The notes: generated by a model from the sequence alone, not told the origin. Counted from the stretch's first letter, positions 30,197 to 41,520 are shown. The stretch is 64,000 bases of DNA from Vibrio sagamiensis NBRC 104589 (GCF_007990935.1 NZ_BJXJ01000016.1:1-64000), one strand, 5' to 3'. Numbers and translations are program-made.

Positions 30197-30583
30197 ATGA
30201 ATATTAGTGTGATAGCAAAAAGAACTGGATTATCGGCAAAGTCAATTCGACTGTACGAAAAAAAAGGCATAATCTCCTCACCAACTCGCAACGCCTCCGG
30301 TTATCGTCAATATACAGACAAACAGCTCGGAGAACTTAATCTCATTTATCGGGCAAAAAAAGCTGGTTTTTCTCTGCTGGAATGCAAAGATTTGGTCGAG
30401 TTAGCGCACAGCCCGATGAGAACAAGCAGTGAAGTGAAGGTACGTACCTGTAAAAAGCTTCAAGAAATCGAAGCTCAAATAGAGTACTTAATCGATATTA
30501 AAGCGCAACTGCAACAATGGATTTCTTCCTGCCCAGGGAACGAACAGCAAAACTGCCCAATAATTGATGAATTAATTAAATAA
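30197..30583 (+). CDS. cueR: CueR-type MerR-family copper-responsive regulator
   Basis: 128 residues. A winged-helix MerR domain at the N-terminus (AKRTGLSAKSIRLYEKKGI, then SGYRQYTDKQL) is followed by the dimerisation helix and a metal-binding loop with C112 and C120 (SCPGNEQQNC), the two-cysteine spacing that gives CueR its Cu(I)/Ag(I) specificity. CueR distorts operator DNA to activate copA and other copper-export genes. No copper exporter and no CueR box were found nearby. Confidence 0.85.
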   Translation: MNISVIAKRTGLSAKSIRLYEKKGIISSPTRNASGYRQYTDKQLGELNLIYRAKKAGFSLLECKDLVELAHSPMRTSSEVKVRTCKKLQEIEAQIEYLIDIKAQLQQWISSCPGNEQQNCPIIDELIK

Positions 30584-30911
30584 AAATCTAAATAGCAATG
30601 TATTAGATCTATTCATTTCGACTTTATACATAAAACCGTAATATTATCAAGATAATTTATGATTTTTGAGACAATAATCCCTAGTATTTATCAAAAAAGG
30701 CAACAGCATCACAAATATAAGAAGTACAACTGACTTCATAAAAACAGCCCCTTACAATTTGTCAATAAAAATATAAAAGCTCAATGTATGTTCACTTTCT
30801 ACCCCAAGTAATAACAGGCATAAACTTAGCTAAAACAGCCTCAAAGAAGGCTGAGCTGAAATGCTTTGGGTACAGAGTGGCAATATGTATAAAACGTCAG
30901 CGGAAAAACAC
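30584..30911. other. Intergenic region without recognised features
   Basis: About 328 bp between cueR and the GGDEF-EAL gene. It is AT-rich; I see no convincing terminator, promoter or operator. Two in-frame upstream ATGs of the GGDEF-EAL gene (30861, 30885) fall in it and lack ribosome sites. Confidence 0.4.
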
Positions 30912-33272
30912 ATGAAATTAAGCAATAGAGTTATTTTGCTTGTCGCTCCTGTGGTTTTGATTAGTGCTTTAGTTTCCAGTTATATCATTTACAGTATTCA
31001 AAAAGTCGCACTAATAAAAAGGGAGGATAGCTATATACAACTCCAAATGGAGAAGCTTGCAGGGCAATTTCATCAAGCTAATACTTTTGTCAATACCTAT
31101 GCCTACACCATGTATAAAAGCAATGCATTTCAAGATTACTTCTTTTATCAAGATAAGATAACTAAAGATGATGACCCTTATAAAAAAGGACTTTGGCAAC
31201 GACTCGGAGAATCAGCAAGTGTACTAAGTTACGGTTATAACGGTGAAGCCAATATGGCTATTTTAGATGGCAAGCAAAACTTGATTTACTATACCGATAA
31301 TAAGTATTTTGATCCAGGAAGTGAGCTTGATCCGAAAATTCTAAACTACATCCGACAGGATCACACTCTAGAGAAATCGTCAGAACATACTGGATTCATA
31401 TACAATTCTAGTGGTCAAACGATCTTACTTAAATACCAAGTTTTTGATAAGAAGACGGGTAAGACAGCGCAACATTTCGATCCAGAAAATGTATTCTACA
31501 TCATTGTTTCCGCATCACTAGACGAGTTTAACGCAATAAAACACGTTGTTGAGTTTGAGACTCATAGTGTTATTACATTCTCTGATAGACCGATCTTTTT
31601 AGATTTACCTCTTTCCCAAACAATTGAACTCATGCCAAATCTTTACGCAATTTTATCTCCAGCAGAGTACTTAATGTGGGAAAAAGTTGACAAAGTATGG
31701 TTAGAACTCGCTTGGTGTTTTGGAGTTGCTTCTATCATAACGATTGGTCTTATCGTGTTGGTTCTATATCATTATATACTCAGCCCTGTCTCTAACTTGG
31801 ATAACCAATTACAAGAGATAGAATCGAAGAAGCGAAAAAATATTGATAAATTATTGATAGACGATGAAATTGGTCGACTGTCTTCGCGTTTCTTTAATAT
31901 TTATGATGAACTTAATCAGGTTTACCATAAAACCAAGTATCTTGCAGAAACTGATCATTTAACCCAGCTCGCTAACCGACATAAATTTAATGAACAAGCA
32001 TTAAGAGTGCTCAGTGCTCCTCCGGAGAACTTATGGTTGATCTACATTGACTTAGACAATTTCAAATGTATCAACGATAAATTCGGACATGATGCTGGTG
32101 ATAAATTACTTAAAAGTTTTGCATCCCATATAAAAAAGCTCTGTAAAGTCTATACACAAATACACAATTCTGCCTGTTTTAGCGCACGTTTATCTGGTGA
32201 TGAATTTTCGATATTGTGTAGTTCCACATTGACAGCAACTGCACATCTGGAAAACTTTACGCAACAACTTTTAGAATTTCGAACTCATCCATCATTCGCA
32301 TCTCTTTCTGTCACTGCAAGTGTGGGAATAGCCCAATACCCTCGTGACGGAAAAACAATTGATAAACTAATATCTTGTGCAGATACTGCAATGTATCAAG
32401 CTAAACGAGCAGGAAAAAACCAGTATCAATTCTATTCAGCACTGCTCGATATACAAGCACAAAGACGTGCATACATAGAACATGCTTTAAGACAGAAGAA
32501 TGTAGAAAAAGGTTTTTTTCTGCTATTCCAACCGTACTTAGATGCAAAAACCAAAGAAGTTAGAGGTTTGGAAGTACTATTACGTTGGGAGTCAGACGAT
32601 ATTGGCGTGGTTTCCCCAAAAGAATTTATTCCAATCGCAGAGCAAAGTGGTCTATTTGAAAAAATAGACCAATGGGTATTTGCCAATGCCTTATCCGAAT
32701 ATCACGCTCTTAAAACAATCTTTGATAAAGATATTACCCTTTCCATTAATTTATCGTCTGCCGAACTTAATTCTTTAGCAATGTCTGAGTTCATCTATGC
32801 TAAAACTGTTCAATATAGCGTCCCAACTAAATATATTGAGATCGAAATTACAGAAACATATGTGACTGATAATAAAGGAACTTGCTTATTGGATGAGCTT
32901 TCCAAATTAGGTTATCAATTAGCGATTGATGATTTTGGCTCTGGCTATACAACTTTAACTCAATTAGTCCAGTATCCCGTACAAAAGATCAAGTTTGACC
33001 GTGAGTTTCTACTGACCCTTATGAGAACAAATAACAGCCATGTTATCAAACCAATCATTGACCTGTGTCATGCTCAAAATAAGAAAGTAACTGCAGAAGG
33101 AATCGAACACCCTACAATGCATCAGTGGATTTCATCTTATCAATGTGACTTTATTCAAGGATATCTATTTGGTAAACCAATGGATAAAAATCAATTAGCT
33201 ATTTGGTGGCGCTCTAAGAACAGAAATGCAATTAGCACTACCTACTCTGAGGCACAATACTCGACAAGATAA
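30912..33272 (+). CDS. Membrane-bound GGDEF-EAL protein (cyclic di-GMP turnover)
   Basis: 786 residues from the ATG at 30912 (GGAAA upstream), so that the first membrane helix starts right after a short basic N-terminus. A periplasmic sensor (about 33-255) lies between two membrane helices and is followed by a HAMP-like linker. The GGDEF domain carries SGDEF (about residue 428), an accepted active variant, with DLDNFKCINDKFGHDAGD. The EAL domain carries EVL in place of EAL but keeps the other catalytic segments: NLSSAEL, EITETYV, DDFGSGYT, KFDREF and AEGIEH. Both activities are possible; which dominates cannot be told. Confidence 0.88.
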   Translation: MKLSNRVILLVAPVVLISALVSSYIIYSIQKVALIKREDSYIQLQMEKLAGQFHQANTFVNTYAYTMYKSNAFQDYFFYQDKITKDDDPYKKGLWQRLGESASVLSYGYNGEANMAILDGKQNLIYYTDNKYFDPGSELDPKILNYIRQDHTLEKSSEHTGFIYNSSGQTILLKYQVFDKKTGKTAQHFDPENVFYIIVSASLDEFNAIKHVVEFETHSVITFSDRPIFLDLPLSQTIELMPNLYAILSPAEYLMWEKVDKVWLELAWCFGVASIITIGLIVLVLYHYILSPVSNLDNQLQEIESKKRKNIDKLLIDDEIGRLSSRFFNIYDELNQVYHKTKYLAETDHLTQLANRHKFNEQALRVLSAPPENLWLIYIDLDNFKCINDKFGHDAGDKLLKSFASHIKKLCKVYTQIHNSACFSARLSGDEFSILCSSTLTATAHLENFTQQLLEFRTHPSFASLSVTASVGIAQYPRDGKTIDKLISCADTAMYQAKRAGKNQYQFYSALLDIQAQRRAYIEHALRQKNVEKGFFLLFQPYLDAKTKEVRGLEVLLRWESDDIGVVSPKEFIPIAEQSGLFEKIDQWVFANALSEYHALKTIFDKDITLSINLSSAELNSLAMSEFIYAKTVQYSVPTKYIEIEITETYVTDNKGTCLLDELSKLGYQLAIDDFGSGYTTLTQLVQYPVQKIKFDREFLLTLMRTNNSHVIKPIIDLCHAQNKKVTAEGIEHPTMHQWISSYQCDFIQGYLFGKPMDKNQLAIWWRSKNRNAISTTYSEAQYSTR

Positions 33273-33842
33273 CTCTGTAATGATATCACGTCTCTATACC
33301 TTCGATATCACTACTTCAAACGACTAAGAATACCTAGTGAAAACATGTTGATTGTTATTAGTTCTAAATAAATATTGTTACGAACGCCCAGTTGTTATTT
33401 TATTTTGGTTATTTGTTAAAATATAGCATCAAAATAACATATCATTAACAAAGTAACATCTGTCATAGTTTGTTACTAATTAAGATAATTTTTTTCAACA
33501 AATTTACTAATTCAACCATATGAAAAATAAATAGAAAATATTCATTTAAATACAATAATAGAGATATATTGTTATAAATATCACTAGATATAGTTTTATT
33601 AATAGCGAGAATAGGCTAATATTTGCACTAAAGGATTTGTAAAATCATCAAATAAATGTGCTGAACTTATTTATTTCAGTGCTTTAAGTCATGTTTATTG
33701 GAATACAGGGGACACTTGTAACCCATCGCCTGACTCAATTAAAAGTGATAATTATACAAATTATTTGCAAGCTATTCACCTTAACTCTTGGATGTACTGA
33801 ATAGTGACAACGGTTTAATCACACAGAGTTTAGTTAAATTTA
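33273..33842. other. 570-bp AT-rich intergenic region
   Basis: There is no coding frame of note. It must include the promoter of the L,D-transpeptidase-like gene. A direct repeat GATATCAC occurs at 33282-33289 and 33304-33311, and a weak CTGAA / TTCAG inverted repeat near 33662-33682. Nothing convincing as an RNA gene. Confidence 0.35.
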
Positions 33843-34484
33843 ATGAAAAAGTTATTTTTTATTTTTGTATGGACTGCATTTTCCATACCGATGAACACTT
33901 TTGCCAATCATTCACCTAAATCAACTAATGTCAAGTCGGCTGATCGACTTGTTGAAGAAACTTACAAAGAAGCTAACTTATCAGGTATCGTCGACTTTGA
34001 GTTATTCAAAGAGGCTTACTTGGCTTACAAAAAAACGTCAAATAGAAAGAAATCGCTTCTAACGATCATTGATTACAGTAAGCCCTCTACAGAGAAGCGG
34101 TTTTATGTGGTTGATATTTCTGAAAAAAAACTCATTTTTAATACCTATGTTTCTCATGGCGTAAATAGTGGTAAGAAAATTGCGACGCAATTTTCTAATA
34201 TCGTTAATTCGAAAAAAACTTCTTTAGGTACATTCTTAACCGATTCAACCTATTACGGTTCCAATGGATATTCGTTAAGACTTGACGGATTGAGTAACGG
34301 TAAGAACGATAAAGCTCGCGAACGCTATATTGTTGTTCATGGTGCAGATTATGCGAATCCATCTTTTATTGAAAAGAACGGCTACCTTGGACGTAGCTGG
34401 GGATGTCCAGCGCTACCTCAAAGCGAATCTCGCGCTATAATCGATACCATTAAAGGTGGCAGTGTCATATACGCAAGCGCTTAA
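33843..34484 (+). CDS. L,D-transpeptidase-like (YkuD_2) exported protein
   Basis: 213 residues with a signal peptide (FIFVWTAFSIPMNTFA). The catalytic core shows HGADYA and GRSWGCPALP with C188, the His and nucleophilic Cys of L,D-transpeptidase folds of the YkuD_2 type. Such proteins are annotated as murein L,D-transpeptidase catalytic domain proteins; true substrates are mostly untested. The ATG follows a weak ribosome site. It stands alone. Confidence 0.8.
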   Translation: MKKLFFIFVWTAFSIPMNTFANHSPKSTNVKSADRLVEETYKEANLSGIVDFELFKEAYLAYKKTSNRKKSLLTIIDYSKPSTEKRFYVVDISEKKLIFNTYVSHGVNSGKKIATQFSNIVNSKKTSLGTFLTDSTYYGSNGYSLRLDGLSNGKNDKARERYIVVHGADYANPSFIEKNGYLGRSWGCPALPQSESRAIIDTIKGGSVIYASA

Positions 34485-34646
34485 AACATAATAATTGATA
34501 TACCGCGGTAGCTTAGACAGCCCTCGGCATTTACCCTCAATTTATAATGTCACTTTTTTACAACTGTATATTCGCTTGCTTGATCAGACTTCGGCTTATC
34601 TTGCTTTCTCAGGAAGGTGTGGTTAATAGCCAATCAGTTTGGGTGA

Positions 34647-34679
34647 TTTTTGAACATCCAGTAAATGTATGTTCAAAAA
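34647..34679. repeat. 11-bp inverted repeat upstream of tRNA-Gly
   Basis: TTTTTGAACAT and ATGTTCAAAAA flank an 11-nt spacer about 50 bp upstream of the tRNA. No T-run follows the stem in the form of a standard terminator, so it may be an operator or a processed-RNA hairpin. Role unknown. Confidence 0.4.
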
Positions 34680-34729
34680 AGACTTTTCTTTTTGGAGTAT
34701 TATGGCATAGTAGTCACGTCCTTTCGATG

Positions 34730-34805
<76 letters not shown>

Positions 34806-35251
34806 AACTTCTATACCGATGTCAATCCCAAAATAATTGCTTTAAAATCCGAACCATCTTTTTATCCATGTGATTTCACCGTAGGCAATGATGTCAAATA
34901 TAGTGAAGAATACCACGCAAATTATCGCTAACTTCACTAATCTTATCGCTATTTGATTCATTTAAATTTATCTCTTCTTATTGATTTACCTGAATTATAC
35001 TCAATTAAATTCAAAATGCAGGATTCTTTGAGCTAACTCTCTTTCTTCTACACTCTCTTACTCTGCACAAACAGCGTAATATCCAATATGCTTAATGAAA
35101 CCTATTTTATAAAATCATACGTCGCGAAACGCCATTGGCCTGACAATAGTTCATCGTTTACTGTCAGGCGGCCCTACTATTACCAAAATAATAAATAGAA
35201 CTTACAACCAAGGCGATCATTTTAAATACGAGATTAATCCAATCAACCTAG
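34806..35251. other. Intergenic region with one hairpin
   Basis: 446 bp between tRNA-Gly and the end of choV. It contains an 8-bp perfect inverted repeat GCCTGACA / TGTCAGGC at 35138-35169 without a clear T-run, possibly the 3' processing hairpin of the minus-strand bet/cho transcript. No gene was recognised. Confidence 0.4.
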
Positions 35252-36427
35252 CTAGGCCACTTGCTTAGATTTATACTTGCCTAGTAACGCTTGATAGAGA
35301 TCATTGTCATTGAGTACACCAACTAATTTATCATTTTCCACCAATAAAATCGGCAAATTGCTCCGTTGTTTCAATTCAATGGCCTCTCTCATTGTGATAT
35401 CCGGACTGGCTAGCACTACTGTATTTTCATCAATAGGCTCTAATTCGCTCTTCCAATTAACCAATGATTTATCGGTATCTACCAATGATAACCCTTTACA
35501 ATGTTGTTCTACCCAAAGCTGTTTGTCATCACAGACTAGCACTCGATCTTCTTGCTGCTCAAGCTCAGACTTTACTTGCATAAGCGAACGCCCTTTAAGA
35601 ATATTTAAAGGGTTAGTATGTGCGACAAAGTCAGCTACATACTGATTTTCTGGAGCTAGGATGATCTCTTCTGGTTTACCATGCTGAATCAATTGACCCG
35701 ATTCCATTATTGCGATCCTATTACCTATCTTTAAAGCTTCATCTAGATCATGGCTGACAAATAGAATGGTTTTGTTTAACGTTTTTTGTAGTTGAATGAG
35801 CTCATCTTGCAATTGCGCTCGAATGAGCGGGTCAAGCGCAGAAAAAGGTTCATCCATAAGGAGAATATCGGTATCCATAACAAATGCTCGGGCCAATCCC
35901 ACCCTCTGCTGCATACCACCAGAGAGCTCGTGAGGGTATTTATTTCCCCATTCACTCAAACCGACCATATCAAGCTGCTCACGTGCCTTTCTCCGACGAA
36001 TAGACTTGTCGATCCCTTTCATCTCTAGACCAAATGCGACATTATCGAGTACGGTCAACCATGGCATTAGAGCAAATTTTTGAAAAACCATTGAAACTCG
36101 GTGAGTTCTGAGGTGGCGTAATGTATGCTCACTACATCCTCCAATATCCACCATATGATCTCCGTCTTTTATTTTTAGTGACCCACGAGAGATACGGTTT
36201 AGTCCATTAACAGCTCTCAACAAACTCGATTTTCCAGACCCTGATAGTCCCATTAAAACGCAGATCTCACCTTGCTTAATATCCAAAGAAACTTGATGTA
36301 CACCAACAACTTGTTGGATTTTTTCAATGATATCTTGTCTCGAATAACCTTGATCAAGCAAAGCCAATGCTTCTTTTTGTTTGTGACCAAACACAACATC
36401 AAGTTTGCTAATAGTAATGGCATCCAT
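35252..36427 (-). CDS. choV: Choline/betaine ABC transporter ATPase
   Basis: 391 residues. ABC ATPase motifs: Walker A GLSGSGKSS (about residue 60), signature LSGGMQQRV (about 163), Walker B ILLMDEPFSALD (about 185). Long N-terminal and C-terminal parts, including a CBS-like region at the end, are typical of ProV/ChoV. It is the last gene of the operon, one base after choW, so it is probably translationally coupled. It powers uptake of choline for conversion to glycine betaine. Confidence 0.92.
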   Translation of the reverse strand: MDAITISKLDVVFGHKQKEALALLDQGYSRQDIIEKIQQVVGVHQVSLDIKQGEICVLMGLSGSGKSSLLRAVNGLNRISRGSLKIKDGDHMVDIGGCSEHTLRHLRTHRVSMVFQKFALMPWLTVLDNVAFGLEMKGIDKSIRRRKAREQLDMVGLSEWGNKYPHELSGGMQQRVGLARAFVMDTDILLMDEPFSALDPLIRAQLQDELIQLQKTLNKTILFVSHDLDEALKIGNRIAIMESGQLIQHGKPEEIILAPENQYVADFVAHTNPLNILKGRSLMQVKSELEQQEDRVLVCDDKQLWVEQHCKGLSLVDTDKSLVNWKSELEPIDENTVVLASPDITMREAIELKQRSNLPILLVENDKLVGVLNDNDLYQALLGKYKSKQVA

Positions 36428-36428
36428 C

Positions 36429-37274
36429 TTACGATTCCTTCTGATTGGGAGCTTTACATAAACGGTCGAGAATAATTGCCACCAATACTATGGCTAGTCC
36501 TGCTTCAAAACCTTGAGAGATATTTACCGTATTTAAAGCTCTAACAACCGGTTTTCCTAAGCCATCCGCACCAACTAAAGCCGCAATCACTACCATAGAT
36601 AGAGACAACATAATACATTGAGTGATGCCTGCCATGATGCTGGGCATAGCGGCTGGAAGCTCAACTTTTATTAGCAGTTTCAATCGGCTAGCACCAAAAG
36701 CCTTGCCCGCTTCAATTAACTCTTCAGGCACTTTCGTAATCCCTAAATAGGTCAATCTTATCGGCGCAGCAATAGCGAAAATAATGGTGGAGATCAAACC
36801 TGGTACGATCCCTAAACCAAATAACACTAACGTCGGAATTAAATACACAAAAGTAGGTACTGTTTGCATCAAATCGAGAGCAGGACGTAATAACGCATAC
36901 AACCAAGGTCGATGCGCCGCTACAATTCCAATAGGAACCCCCACCAAAACAGAGAGAGTCGTCGCTGCAAACACAAGTACAAAGGTTTCAAGCATTTCCT
37001 GCCAATAACCAAGATTTAAAATGAGTAATAGTGCTAATACAATGAAAACCACTAACGAAACGCTTCGATGTAGATACCAAGCTAATGCAGCGGTAATAAC
37101 AATAGGTAACGCTGGTGGCATCCATTTAAAGGTATCAACAAAAAAGAGAATGATTGTTTCTAAGAATATTGAAATCGAATCAAAAAACCCGGAGGCATTA
37201 TCTGTTAACCACTCAACACCAATTTCTAACCAATCGCCTAAAGGTAATTTATTATCTGTTACAAAGCTCACCAT
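36429..37274 (-). CDS. choW: Choline/betaine ABC transporter permease
   Basis: 281 residues with about six membrane helices and the inner-membrane permease loop with the EAA-type motif (EAGKAFGASRLKLLIKVELPAAMPSI, residues about 190-215). It is similar to ProW/ChoW and shorter than E. coli ProW because it lacks the long N-terminal extension. It sits between choX and choV in the operon. Confidence 0.92.
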   Translation of the reverse strand: MVSFVTDNKLPLGDWLEIGVEWLTDNASGFFDSISIFLETIILFFVDTFKWMPPALPIVITAALAWYLHRSVSLVVFIVLALLLILNLGYWQEMLETFVLVFAATTLSVLVGVPIGIVAAHRPWLYALLRPALDLMQTVPTFVYLIPTLVLFGLGIVPGLISTIIFAIAAPIRLTYLGITKVPEELIEAGKAFGASRLKLLIKVELPAAMPSIMAGITQCIMLSLSMVVIAALVGADGLGKPVVRALNTVNISQGFEAGLAIVLVAIILDRLCKAPNQKES

Positions 37275-37314
37275 AAACTCCTTGTTATGTAAGTTTTAGT
37301 ATCATGAATTACAT

Positions 37315-38250
37315 TCATACATTTGAATTCAGATAAGCTTGTAAAGCAGTTTTAGAATCTTTTCCATCGCGTGTCGTAACATTTTTTAACCATTGATTAA
37401 CACTATCAGGATGCTGCTTCATCCATTTAATCGCTGCTCTTGAAGGGGTTTGATCCTGATTTAAAATGGCTTCCATTAACTCATTTTCAATCTCTAGATT
37501 AAACTCAAGGTTTTTTAAAAGCTGTCCGATGTTTTTGCATTCATTCAAATAATTTTTTCTAACATTAGTGTATACATTTGCTCCACCATAATTTGGACCA
37601 AAGATTTCATCTCCTCCATCAAGGTATTTCATCTCAACTTTGTCATTCATTGGATGAGGTGCCCAACCAAGAAAGACAATCCATTTATTACGACGAGCAA
37701 AACGCGAGACCTGTGAAACCATGCCAGCTTCACTTGATTCAACCATCTTGAAGTCTTTCAGGCCAAACCTATTATTGTCAATCATCGACTGAATTAATCG
37801 ATTTCCATCATTACCTGGCTCAATACCATATATTCGACCTTGAAATTTGTCCGCGTGTTTTGCTAAATCAGCAAAACTTTTGACTCCTGCATCATAGACA
37901 TATTTAGGCACAGCAAGCGTATATTTTGCACCTTCTAGATTGGCACGAACAGTTTCAACTGCGCCTTCTTCTCGGTACTGTGCAATATCTGCTTCCATTG
38001 TCGGCATCCAATTACCTAAGAAAACGTCGACATCACCGCTAGCCATAGCGGAAAAAGTAACAGGAACCGATAGGAGTTGTATTTTAGTTTGATAACCCAA
38101 ACCATTTAATAGCTCAGTTGTTAACGCCGTTGTTGCCGTGATATCCGTCCAGCCGACATCAGAAAATCTCACAGTATCACAAGAGTTTGCATATGCAGTT
38201 GATGCTGATAGAAATGCCATAATTGTTAATAATTTCGTTCTTTTCGCCAT
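37315..38250 (-). CDS. choX: Choline-binding periplasmic protein
   Basis: 311 residues with a signal peptide ending ASTAYA. The mature part starts NSCDTVRFSDVGWTDITATT and includes GDVDVFLGNWMPTM, the ChoX/OpuAC binding-protein pattern with Trp residues that cage the trimethylammonium group. Its place directly after betA points to choline rather than betaine as the main ligand. Confidence 0.9.
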   Translation of the reverse strand: MAKRTKLLTIMAFLSASTAYANSCDTVRFSDVGWTDITATTALTTELLNGLGYQTKIQLLSVPVTFSAMASGDVDVFLGNWMPTMEADIAQYREEGAVETVRANLEGAKYTLAVPKYVYDAGVKSFADLAKHADKFQGRIYGIEPGNDGNRLIQSMIDNNRFGLKDFKMVESSEAGMVSQVSRFARRNKWIVFLGWAPHPMNDKVEMKYLDGGDEIFGPNYGGANVYTNVRKNYLNECKNIGQLLKNLEFNLEIENELMEAILNQDQTPSRAAIKWMKQHPDSVNQWLKNVTTRDGKDSKTALQAYLNSNV

Positions 38251-38334
38251 GATTAATCCTTTAATATTTAGCTAAAAACCTTTCGGTGTTTACGTCAGAT
38301 GTCAATTAGCCAGTTTGTTCACCATACATAGACA

Positions 38335-40041
38335 TTAGATAGATCCTTCTTCCAAAGACACCCTTTTGGGGACATTAGCCCTTTGTTTATCTTGCCAGTT
38401 AGGTGCAATCCATACTGGTTGGTTATCAGGTTCTTCCAGTTCCTTACCTAAAATCATATCTGCAACACGCTCTGCTACCATGATGGTTGGTGCATTCAAA
38501 TTACCATTAGGTATCGTTGGAAAAACAGATGCATCAACTACTCTCAAATGTTCAATCCCGCGTACTCGACATGCTTCATCGAGTACCGCAAAAGGATCAC
38601 TCGGTGCTCCCATTTTACAGCTGCATGAAGGGTGATAAGCGCTTTCTACGTTTTCTCTTACCCACTTATCAATGGCCTCATCGCTAGTGACATCAGTTCC
38701 CGGCTGAATCTCTTCACCACGAAACGCGTCCATGGCTGGTTGACTTAAAATTTCTCGAGTTAAACGAATGCAATCGCGCCAGTCCTGCTTATCTTGAGGA
38801 GTTGATAGGTAGTTGAATTCAATTTTGGGTTTATCGTTCGGGTTGGCACTCACTATCTCAACATTACCTCTACTTTGTGGCTTATTTGGACCTACATGCA
38901 CTTGAAATCCATGGCCTTCAAATGCAGCTTGACCATCATACCTCATAGCAGCAGGTAAAAAGTGATATTGAATATTAGGCCATTTTAATCCTTCTCGAGA
39001 ACGAATGAACGCACAAGATTCAAAATGGTTAGTCGCCCCTAACCCTCTCCGAGTCAAGAGCCACTGAGTACCAATTATTCCTTTACTAAGCACATCCAAC
39101 TTACCATTGAGCGTGATAGGTTTCTTACAATGGAACTGAAAGTAGACTTCTAGGTGGTCTTGAAGGTTTTTTCCTACTCCTTCCAATTGGTGCTTAACTT
39201 CAATGCCGACTTTTTCAAGCACTGATTTTGGTCCAATACCAGACAATTGCAGTAATTGAACTGAGCCTATCGCACCTGCACTTGAAATCAGCTCTTTATC
39301 AGCAAAACATTGGATCAATTGGTCCGACTTTTTAAACTCAACTCCAAAAGCCTTTTTGCCTTCGATTAATATTCGCTGTACGACAACACCTTTTAAAATA
39401 GTCAAGTTATCTCGGTCTCTAGCACGGCTTAGATAGGCATTAGAAGTGGATGATCGAACCCCGTCCTTAACCGTCATATGCATAGCACCAAAGCCTTCTT
39501 GTTGATAGCCATTGTAATCAGGTGTTTCTGGATAACCCGCCTCTTTACCAGCTTCAATAAAAGCAGAATATAAGGGGTTAAACTTCATATCATTACCGGT
39601 ACATGTACCTAAAGGGCCGAGTTCTCCTCGATAGGGACTTGGCTCTCCTTGCCATGCTTCGGCTTTGCGAAAGTAAGGTAAACACGCCTGATAATTCCAT
39701 CCTTGAGCCCCATGCTCTTCCCATTGATCAAAGTCGCAAGGATGTCCACGAACATAAACCATACCATTAATTGAAGAGCTGCCACCGAGTACTTTACCTC
39801 TTGGGCAATGAAGTTGACGCCCATTCAGTCCATGTTCAGAAACCGTCTCAAACTGCCAAGCATATTTGTTTGTGTTCATCGGATAAGATAAAGCCGTTGG
39901 CATCTGAATAAATAAGCTTTTATCTGATCCACCCGCCTCTAATAATAAAATTTGATGTTCGCCACTTTCGCTAAGACGATCAGCTAATACACAGCCTGCC
40001 GAACCTGCGCCGATGATAATAAAATCAAACTGTCGCTGCAT
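38335..40041 (-). CDS. betA: Choline dehydrogenase
   Basis: 568 residues, a GMC oxidoreductase. The FAD-binding motif [15 protein letters not shown] is at residues 10-25, the GMC signatures are [14 protein letters not shown] and [17 protein letters not shown], and the catalytic His lies in [10 protein letters not shown] (about 463-472). It oxidises choline to betaine aldehyde at the inner membrane. Second gene of the operon, 18 bp after betB. Confidence 0.95.
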   Translation of the reverse strand: MQRQFDFIIIGAGSAGCVLADRLSESGEHQILLLEAGGSDKSLFIQMPTALSYPMNTNKYAWQFETVSEHGLNGRQLHCPRGKVLGGSSSINGMVYVRGHPCDFDQWEEHGAQGWNYQACLPYFRKAEAWQGEPSPYRGELGPLGTCTGNDMKFNPLYSAFIEAGKEAGYPETPDYNGYQQEGFGAMHMTVKDGVRSSTSNAYLSRARDRDNLTILKGVVVQRILIEGKKAFGVEFKKSDQLIQCFADKELISSAGAIGSVQLLQLSGIGPKSVLEKVGIEVKHQLEGVGKNLQDHLEVYFQFHCKKPITLNGKLDVLSKGIIGTQWLLTRRGLGATNHFESCAFIRSREGLKWPNIQYHFLPAAMRYDGQAAFEGHGFQVHVGPNKPQSRGNVEIVSANPNDKPKIEFNYLSTPQDKQDWRDCIRLTREILSQPAMDAFRGEEIQPGTDVTSDEAIDKWVRENVESAYHPSCSCKMGAPSDPFAVLDEACRVRGIEHLRVVDASVFPTIPNGNLNAPTIMVAERVADMILGKELEEPDNQPVWIAPNWQDKQRANVPKRVSLEEGSI

Positions 40042-40059
40042 GCTACTTCTCCTTTGCTT

Positions 40060-41520
40060 TTAATGGTAAGGGCTTTCGAATGTGTCTAAATTCACCAGAA
40101 TACTTTTGGTTTGTGTGTAATGATTCAACGTCTCAATGCCATTTTCACGACCTATTCCCGAATTCTTATAACCTCCAACAGGCATTTGAGCAGGAGAATC
40201 CCCCCAAGTATTCACCCAGCATATTCCTGCTTCCATTTTATGAACGACTCGATGCGCTCTAGCTAGGTTTTGTGTAAATACCCCAGCGGCAAGGCCATAG
40301 CGAGTATCATTTGCACGCTCGATCACTTCATCTTCAGTTGAAAATTTTAGAACTGACATAACTGGACCAAAAATTTCTTGTTGGACATGAGGCATCGTAT
40401 CTTCACAATCAATAAAAATAGTCGGCCTGACGAAGCTCCCTTTAGATAATCCATTTTCCGTTACTTTGTTGCCGCCTGTCAGCAATGTAGCTCCACTTAC
40501 TAACGCTTGTTCTATACTTGCAAGTACCTTGGCTTCATGTTGGTTTGAAATAAGTGCACCAATTTGAGTTCGCTCATCTAACGGATCGCCAACCACTAAT
40601 TGTTCAGTTCGATATTTAAGTTGGTTAACTACATGGTCATAAACTGATTCCTGAACGAAGACTCGGGTACCATGCGTACACACTTCTCCTTGAGTGTAAA
40701 AATTAGCGACCATCGCTGCCGATACAGCACTGTCTAAATCTGCGTCATCAAAAATGACTAAAGGAGATTTACCACCAAGTTCCATCGTGACCTGCTTGAG
40801 TGTGCTTGCACTGTCTTTCATCACAGCTTGACCAGTGCTTGACTCTCCAGTAAAAGATACCTTAGCTATGTCTGGATGTGCGGTCAGCATTTGTCCAACT
40901 TTACAGTCACCTTGTAATACATTGAAAACACCATCGGGGACACCTGCTTGCGTATAGATCTCCGCCAGCGATAATGCTGAAAGTGGTGTTTCTTCAGAGG
41001 GTTTGAATATCATTACATTCCCAGCAGCCAACGCTGGAGCTGATTTCCACATCGCGATTTGAATTGGATAATTCCAAGCACCAATACCTGCACATATTCC
41101 TAAAGGCTCCCTGCGAGTATAAAAAAACTGAGATTGGCCCAAAGGCTGTTGTTCACCCTGCATAGCTGGTGCTAACCCAGCGAAATATTCGATCACATCA
41201 GCACCTGTTGCGATATCAACAACCCGAGCTTCTTGTATTGGCTTACCTGTGTCGGCAACTTCAAGCAAGGCTAACTGATCATTTTTATCACGCAATAATT
41301 CAGCGGCTTTTAATAAAATCCGACTCCGCTCTGTGGCAGTCATCGAAGACCACACTGCAAAGCCAGATTTTGCTGATTCAATGGCAATAGATAAGTCTTT
41401 TTGACTGGCTTGCTTAATCTTCGCTATTGGCTCGCCATTAGCGGGATTATAACTAGTAAAATACTCCTCGGAGAATCCGCAATAGTGCTGACCATGTATA
41501 TAGTGTGCTTTAATATCCAT
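40060..41520 (-). CDS. betB: Betaine aldehyde dehydrogenase
   Basis: 486 residues, the standard length. Aldehyde dehydrogenase motifs: the general base in MELGGKSPL (about residue 246) and the nucleophile in [10 protein letters not shown] (about 280). It oxidises betaine aldehyde to glycine betaine with NAD(P). It is the first gene of the visible operon. In other Vibrio operons a betI repressor gene precedes it; here the 1 kb upstream has no such gene. Confidence 0.95.
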   Translation of the reverse strand: MDIKAHYIHGQHYCGFSEEYFTSYNPANGEPIAKIKQASQKDLSIAIESAKSGFAVWSSMTATERSRILLKAAELLRDKNDQLALLEVADTGKPIQEARVVDIATGADVIEYFAGLAPAMQGEQQPLGQSQFFYTRREPLGICAGIGAWNYPIQIAMWKSAPALAAGNVMIFKPSEETPLSALSLAEIYTQAGVPDGVFNVLQGDCKVGQMLTAHPDIAKVSFTGESSTGQAVMKDSASTLKQVTMELGGKSPLVIFDDADLDSAVSAAMVANFYTQGEVCTHGTRVFVQESVYDHVVNQLKYRTEQLVVGDPLDERTQIGALISNQHEAKVLASIEQALVSGATLLTGGNKVTENGLSKGSFVRPTIFIDCEDTMPHVQQEIFGPVMSVLKFSTEDEVIERANDTRYGLAAGVFTQNLARAHRVVHKMEAGICWVNTWGDSPAQMPVGGYKNSGIGRENGIETLNHYTQTKSILVNLDTFESPYH

